Assembly (NCBI GenBank): GCA_023244795.1
Contig: JAHFLR010000010.1
Span: 1 to 15,781 of the forward strand
Source: a bacterium
GTDB lineage: Bacteria > Patescibacteriota > Minisyncoccia > UBA9983
Reading direction: 5' to 3'
DNA: 15,781 nucleotides
Positions 12,632 through 15,781 of this stretch are shown here, piece after piece; position 1 is the first letter of the stretch, and each line of letters opens with the position of its first letter. Position numbers and translations under genes: made by a program. The notes beneath the pieces were generated by a model. The model worked only from the letters and a program-made list of their open reading frames with translations. It was not told the origin of the DNA and did no database searches.

Positions 12632-12637
12632 TTTTCT

Positions 12638-13699
12638 ATGGAGCAACCGGAAAAAATCAAAAAAATTATCAGCGACTCAAGCGCTTTTGCTATTTTTTTG
12701 AAGGAAAACCCCACCGAGCAAGAATTTCTCTGCGCGCAGGCGCTGGCTACGGCCTTCTTTTTTAATGAGTGCGCCGTCTATCAGCTCTCTCCCTTGCCGG
12801 AAAGTTTGCTACAAAAATGGGAAGTTCTTATAGCCAAACTCCCCAACGATCCCCTCCCCCAAGTTACCTCTATTAAAATCCCAGCCAGCAATGTGGAAAT
12901 AAAAGAAATAGACTACGAAAAGTCCGACGGCTTTTTTAATCTCCGCATCAATTCTTCCGGCAAGTTAGATAAGGCCGGCATCTCTATTGATCAGCAACCA
13001 GCCGAGATTGATCTTGTCTTTCTACTGGGAGAGATACCCCCTCCGAAGATAAACTATAAAAATTTACTTTCCCTGGTCGCCAACGAACAGACTGTCTCAG
13101 AAAAAACGTTGGAGATAGTAAAAGAGATCAAACTAAGCGACCCCGAAGCGCAGAAAAAAACCGCCAATCTTTTGCTTGCCTCTTTGATTGTGGAAACTGA
13201 AAATTTTACCAGACATTTTTCTCCCCATACTCTTGAAGCCGGCAAGGCGCTACTAGAGATGGGCGCTGATAAAAAAACCGTGTCGGCCGTTTTGGAAAAA
13301 GCCAAAGCCACACCGCTTACTCAGCTTTTGGGGCGCGCCATGGCCAGAACCAGAACAGACGAAGACGGAAAAATTTCCTGGACATTTCTCTCTCAAGAAG
13401 ATTTTGAAAAAAGCGGCGGGTTAGAGCAAAACACAGAGACTCTTTTACAAGTGATGCAAAAGGTAAGGTCGCTGATGCCAGCCCAGCCGACCATGATAAT
13501 GACCTGGCAAGATGTCGGCGGCATTGAGGTAATGATTAAAAACTTTGACGATTCTGAACAGTCCAGACAAAAAATGTTTTCGCTGGCCCAACGCGCCGCT
13601 TGTCCGATGCAAAATGACTTTTTTGTTATGGGGCCGTTTAAAAACTTTACCGAAGCGGAAACTCAAACCCAAAAAATGTTGAAAGAAGAGAATTTTTAA
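12638..13699 (+). CDS. Divergent DHH-like phosphoesterase relative without catalytic motifs
   Basis: The 353-residue protein follows the layout of DHH/NrnA-type phosphoesterases. It opens with a helix KIKKIISDSSAFAIFLKENP; a NPDxDA motif would be expected here but NPTEQE is found (25-30). A strand IDLVFLLGE (124-132) stands where the family has a conserved Asp. The section LLLASLIVETENFTRHFSPHTLEAGKALLEMGAD (two motifs, about 178-211) resembles the NrnA 'TGxxxDTGxF ... LELGAD' region. The DHH triad itself is absent. It is probably a pseudoenzyme or has changed function. It starts without a Shine-Dalgarno, six bases after a TAAATA, and ends 28 bases before pilB, whose -35 lies in its last codons. 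The family link is my inference and distant. Confidence 0.72.
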   Translation: MEQPEKIKKIISDSSAFAIFLKENPTEQEFLCAQALATAFFFNECAVYQLSPLPESLLQKWEVLIAKLPNDPLPQVTSIKIPASNVEIKEIDYEKSDGFFNLRINSSGKLDKAGISIDQQPAEIDLVFLLGEIPPPKINYKNLLSLVANEQTVSEKTLEIVKEIKLSDPEAQKKTANLLLASLIVETENFTRHFSPHTLEAGKALLEMGADKKTVSAVLEKAKATPLTQLLGRAMARTRTDEDGKISWTFLSQEDFEKSGGLEQNTETLLQVMQKVRSLMPAQPTMIMTWQDVGGIEVMIKNFDDSEQSRQKMFSLAQRAACPMQNDFFVMGPFKNFTEAETQTQKMLKEENF

Positions 13700-13707
13700 G
13701 CTATATT
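13679..13707 (+). promoter_or_regulatory. Promoter of pilB
   Basis: TTGAAA (13679-13684) and TATATT (13702-13707) are separated by 17 bases. The -35 is inside the end of the DHH-like gene. The predicted start gives a leader of about 14 bases, and no Shine-Dalgarno precedes the ATG at 13728. Confidence 0.6.
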
Positions 13708-13727
13708 TTAATTAACCTTGTAAATAT

Positions 13728-15401
13728 ATGGTAGCAACAAAAGACGGAGACCAAGCAGATAAATTAGACGAAATACGCGCGCGCGAAGAAGAAGACCTCG
13801 CCCAAATTTTGGCGCAGCGTTATAAGTTGCCTTACATTAATCTCTCACAAATCCCCATGGATCTCGACGCCATGAAGCTGCTCCCGGAGGACCTCGCCCG
13901 AAAAAGCAATATCGTTGTTTTTCAGGGTACCGGCAGAAAAATAAAAGTCGGCATCAAAACACCCAACCTCAACGAAACCAAAGAAAGAATCAAGGATCTA
14001 GAGAACAAGGGCTTTACTGTCTCCACTTATATGGTTTCGGAAAATAGTCTGGAGAGAGCATGGTCCCGCTACTCCGAAATTCAAAAATATGAAGCCACCT
14101 CGCGCGGCTCTTTTGACATTTCCGAGGAAGAGATAGACCAGATTATCTCCCAGAACAAGGGCTTAGACGAACTTAAAAAAGATCTTTTGGAAATAATTGG
14201 CGCCAAAGAAAAAAGAAAAGTTTCCGAAATTTTGGAAGTCGTTTTGGCCGGCGCGATTTTAAACGGCGCGTCCGATATCCACATTGAACCGCAAGAGGAT
14301 CAGGCCCGGCTAAGATGGAGAGTGGACGGCGTTTTGCATGATTTTATTTCTTTCGACTTGGCCACTCACGAAAAAGTTTTAACCAGAATAAAACTCCTCT
14401 CGGGGATGAAGCTGAATATTAAAAACCAAGCCCAAGACGGCCGCTTTAGTATAAAGTTTAAGGAAACTGAAATAGAAATAAGAAGTTCTATTATCCCCGA
14501 ACCGACAGGCGAATCAATAGTGATGAGAATTCTAAATCCTCAAAGCATTTCCGTGCCGGTTGAAGAGTTGGGTATCGAACCACACCTGCTTAAAATTTTA
14601 AACAAAGAAATAGAAAAACCTCACGGCATGGTTTTAACCACGGGGCCAACCGGCTCCGGTAAAACTACGGCGTTGTACGCCTTTCTAAAAAGAGTTTATA
14701 CGCCGGAAGTAAAAATCATCACGTTGGAAGACCCGGTAGAGTATCACGTTGCCGGAATCGTCCAAACACAGATAAACGAAAAAGGTGGCTACACTTTTGC
14801 CGCTGGCTTGCGGGCAATTTTGAGGCAAGACCCAGATATTATTATGGTTGGAGAAATAAGAGATTCCGAAACGGCCAAAACGGCGGTCAACGCGGCCCTT
14901 ACCGGCCACTTGGTGCTCTCTACTTTGCACACCAACAATGCCGCTGGAGTTATCCCCCGCTTGTTGGATCTCGGGGTTGAGCCAAATATTTTACCCCCGG
15001 CGCTTAATATTGCCATGGCGCAAAGACTTGTTAGGAAACTTTGCGAGAGTTGCAAAGTATCACGGGAGGCAACGGAAGAAGAAAAGGAGACCATCAAAAA
15101 ATTTGTGCAGTCTATCCCCGCCAGCTTCCCAGAACATCCGGATGTCAGCAGCATTAAGTTATATAAATCTCCGGGCTGCCCCGCCTGCAAAGGAATTGGA
15201 TACAAAGGAAGAATCGGAATTTTTGAGGCAATCTTAATGGATGAGGCAATGTCTAAACTGATTTCCCAAAAACCCGGGGAGGCGGAAGTGATGAAAGTTG
15301 CCCGAGAGCAAGGAATGCTAAATATGCAGCAAGATGGAATTTTGAAAGTTTTAAGAGGCGTAACCGATTTGGAAGAGTTAGGTAGAGTGGTGGAGTTGTA
15401 G
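13728..15401 (+). CDS. pilB: Type IV pilus assembly ATPase PilB (GspE/T2SSE family)
   Basis: This is the cytoplasmic hexameric motor that powers pilus extension. The 557-residue protein has an N-terminal MshEN/T2SSE_N domain (about 20-115), a linker, and the GspE ATPase core. Motifs are ASDIHIEP at 181-188, Walker A TGPTGSGKT at 305-313 (K312), the Asp box TLEDPVE, Walker B PDIIMVGEIRD (E376) and His box GHLVLSTLHTNN (393-404). A tetracysteine zinc site, C439/C442 and C484/C487 (CESC and CPAC), marks it as an assembly ATPase rather than the retraction ATPase PilT. All catalytic residues are intact. PilC and pilins, which often follow pilB, are not here; a non-coding inverted-repeat element and ruvB follow. 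Confidence 0.95.
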   Translation: MVATKDGDQADKLDEIRAREEEDLAQILAQRYKLPYINLSQIPMDLDAMKLLPEDLARKSNIVVFQGTGRKIKVGIKTPNLNETKERIKDLENKGFTVSTYMVSENSLERAWSRYSEIQKYEATSRGSFDISEEEIDQIISQNKGLDELKKDLLEIIGAKEKRKVSEILEVVLAGAILNGASDIHIEPQEDQARLRWRVDGVLHDFISFDLATHEKVLTRIKLLSGMKLNIKNQAQDGRFSIKFKETEIEIRSSIIPEPTGESIVMRILNPQSISVPVEELGIEPHLLKILNKEIEKPHGMVLTTGPTGSGKTTALYAFLKRVYTPEVKIITLEDPVEYHVAGIVQTQINEKGGYTFAAGLRAILRQDPDIIMVGEIRDSETAKTAVNAALTGHLVLSTLHTNNAAGVIPRLLDLGVEPNILPPALNIAMAQRLVRKLCESCKVSREATEEEKETIKKFVQSIPASFPEHPDVSSIKLYKSPGCPACKGIGYKGRIGIFEAILMDEAMSKLISQKPGEAEVMKVAREQGMLNMQQDGILKVLRGVTDLEELGRVVEL

Positions 15402-15637
15402 TTCGTTTAAAAAATGGCCAAAAAATAATTCGGCCCCATAAACCTCCAAGCAACACTTTTAATATGGGTACTAAAAGTTTAGAATTTAGTTTTAGGATAG
15501 TTCCAGTCACTCCTATCAAGTAGGAAACCAAAACGTCCTTCAACGGATTCCGTTTAAGCGCGAGCCTTGTTGCTTCGAGGTTTATAGGGCTGATTTAAAA
15601 AACAAAAATAGTTTTATATTCGCTAGGCGAATTATAA
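15402..15637 (+). other. Non-coding region between pilB and ruvB
   Basis: This 236-base gap holds the inverted-repeat element at 15432-15591. The sequence 15402-15431 is AT-rich with no convincing pilB terminator. After the element, TATATT (15615-15620) and a small ATTCGC/GCGAAT hairpin (15618-15632) precede ruvB. The -35 region for that TATATT is poor. Confidence 0.6.
15432..15591. repeat. 160-bp element bounded by long imperfect inverted repeats (structured RNA or MITE-like)
   Basis: The left arm (15432-15454) and right arm (15569-15591) pair over 23 positions with two mismatches (15437/15586 and 15447/15576) and one G-T pair. Key segments are ATAAACCTC with GAGGTTTAT, and AAGCAAC with GTTGCTT. 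The interior (about 114 bases) has no coding frame that makes sense. It contains hairpins ACTTTTA/TAAAAGT (15455-15478), TCCTA/TAGGA (15511-15525) and AACGG/CCGTT (15542-15554), plus a second TAGGA at 15493-15497 that could pair instead with TCCTA. It lies between pilB and ruvB. It is not 4.5S/SRP RNA, tmRNA or RNase P by motif. A clear target-site duplication was not found. Confidence 0.6.
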
Positions 15638-15781
15638 ATGAAACAGATTAAAATGTCAAGTCCCAACACTGTTAATAACTTAAATAAAGAAGATAAGGTT
15701 TTAGACCAAACTTTGCGCCCCCAAAGATGGGAGGATTATATTGGCCAAGAATCTATCAAAAATAACTTAAAAATCCTTATC
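15638..15781 (+). CDS. ruvB: Holliday junction branch migration ATPase RuvB, 5' end only
   Basis: The frame is open to the window end, giving the first 48 residues. After a short polar leader comes LRPQRWEDYIGQESIKNNLK, the RuvB N-terminal signature (LRPxxxxxYIGQ) that precedes the Walker A of the AAA+ motor. The motor itself lies outside the window. Two in-frame ATGs are possible, 15638 and 15653; a TAA stop sits directly before 15638, so nothing further upstream is possible. Neither has a Shine-Dalgarno. The gene encodes the motor that migrates Holliday junctions with RuvA in recombination. No LexA-type box is evident upstream. Confidence 0.9.
   Translation, partial: MKQIKMSSPNTVNNLNKEDKVLDQTLRPQRWEDYIGQESIKNNLKILI

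Noticed and set aside
12638..13699. Active oligoribonuclease NrnA
   Set aside because: The general layout is similar, but the metal-binding Asp and DHH motifs are absent.
15253..15543. Minus-strand open frame covering the pilB end and the inverted-repeat element
   Set aside because: It runs antisense through the conserved end of pilB, has no recognisable domain, and its start lies inside the hairpin-rich region.
15432..15591. Retron, 6S, tmRNA, SRP or RNase P RNA as identity of the inverted-repeat element
   Set aside because: No reverse transcriptase is in the window for a retron. The SRP GGAAG loop region, a tRNA-like end and RNase P motifs are absent, and the branched interior does not suit the 6S central bubble.
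15592..15637. SOS (LexA) box before ruvB
   Set aside because: The small ATTCGC/GCGAAT hairpin does not match the Gram-positive or Gram-negative LexA box.

Overview
This window looks like part of a chromosome from a Candidate Phyla Radiation (Patescibacteria) bacterium, most likely a Parcubacteria-type lineage. That is inference from gene content and style. The genes are short and tightly packed, and the DNA polymerase I has lost its proofreading domain. There is a stand-alone response-regulator receiver domain in a replication operon, a degenerate DHH-like protein beside a type IV pilus ATPase, and a large FN3/DUF11 surface protein. Neither tRNA has an encoded CCA end. Core genes are about 40-45% GC by hand count of sample lines.

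Layout. Positions 1-735 (minus strand) hold a truncated EamA-type transporter and tRNA-His. Positions 826-4108 (plus) hold a run of thpR, fpg (mutM), a membrane-anchored six-cysteine protein with a lamin-tail-like domain, a DoxX-family membrane protein, a YkuK/DUF458 RNase H-like protein and tRNA-Lys. Positions 4109-7757 (minus) are a replication operon, polA - REC domain - holA, whose last stop codon abuts tRNA-Lys. Positions 7819-12461 (minus) hold the 928-residue surface protein, a small secreted protein with a proline-rich tail, tsaE, and a small predicted lipoprotein. Positions 12638-15401 (plus) hold the DHH-like protein and pilB. An imperfect long inverted-repeat element follows at about 15432-15591, and the 5' end of ruvB runs off the window.

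How it fits together. Most of the window is housekeeping: base-excision repair (fpg), replication (polA, holA), recombination (ruvB), tRNA modification (tsaE, t6A) and RNA end processing (thpR). The rest is cell-surface machinery: the pilus motor, the FN3/DUF11 protein and small anchored or secreted proteins.

Two signals go beyond gene content. First, at several core genes a -10 element ends about six bases before the start codon and no Shine-Dalgarno is seen, which predicts leaderless mRNAs. Second, two GC-rich (about 60%) minus-strand genes flanking tsaE have the opposite style: near-perfect TTGACA/TATAAT promoters, 65-90 base leaders, Shine-Dalgarno sequences, GTG starts and hairpins downstream. 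They look like independent accessory cassettes. The least explained stretch is the inverted-repeat element between pilB and ruvB, which could be a structured RNA or a MITE-like element. I did not find a clear novel defence or mobile system.
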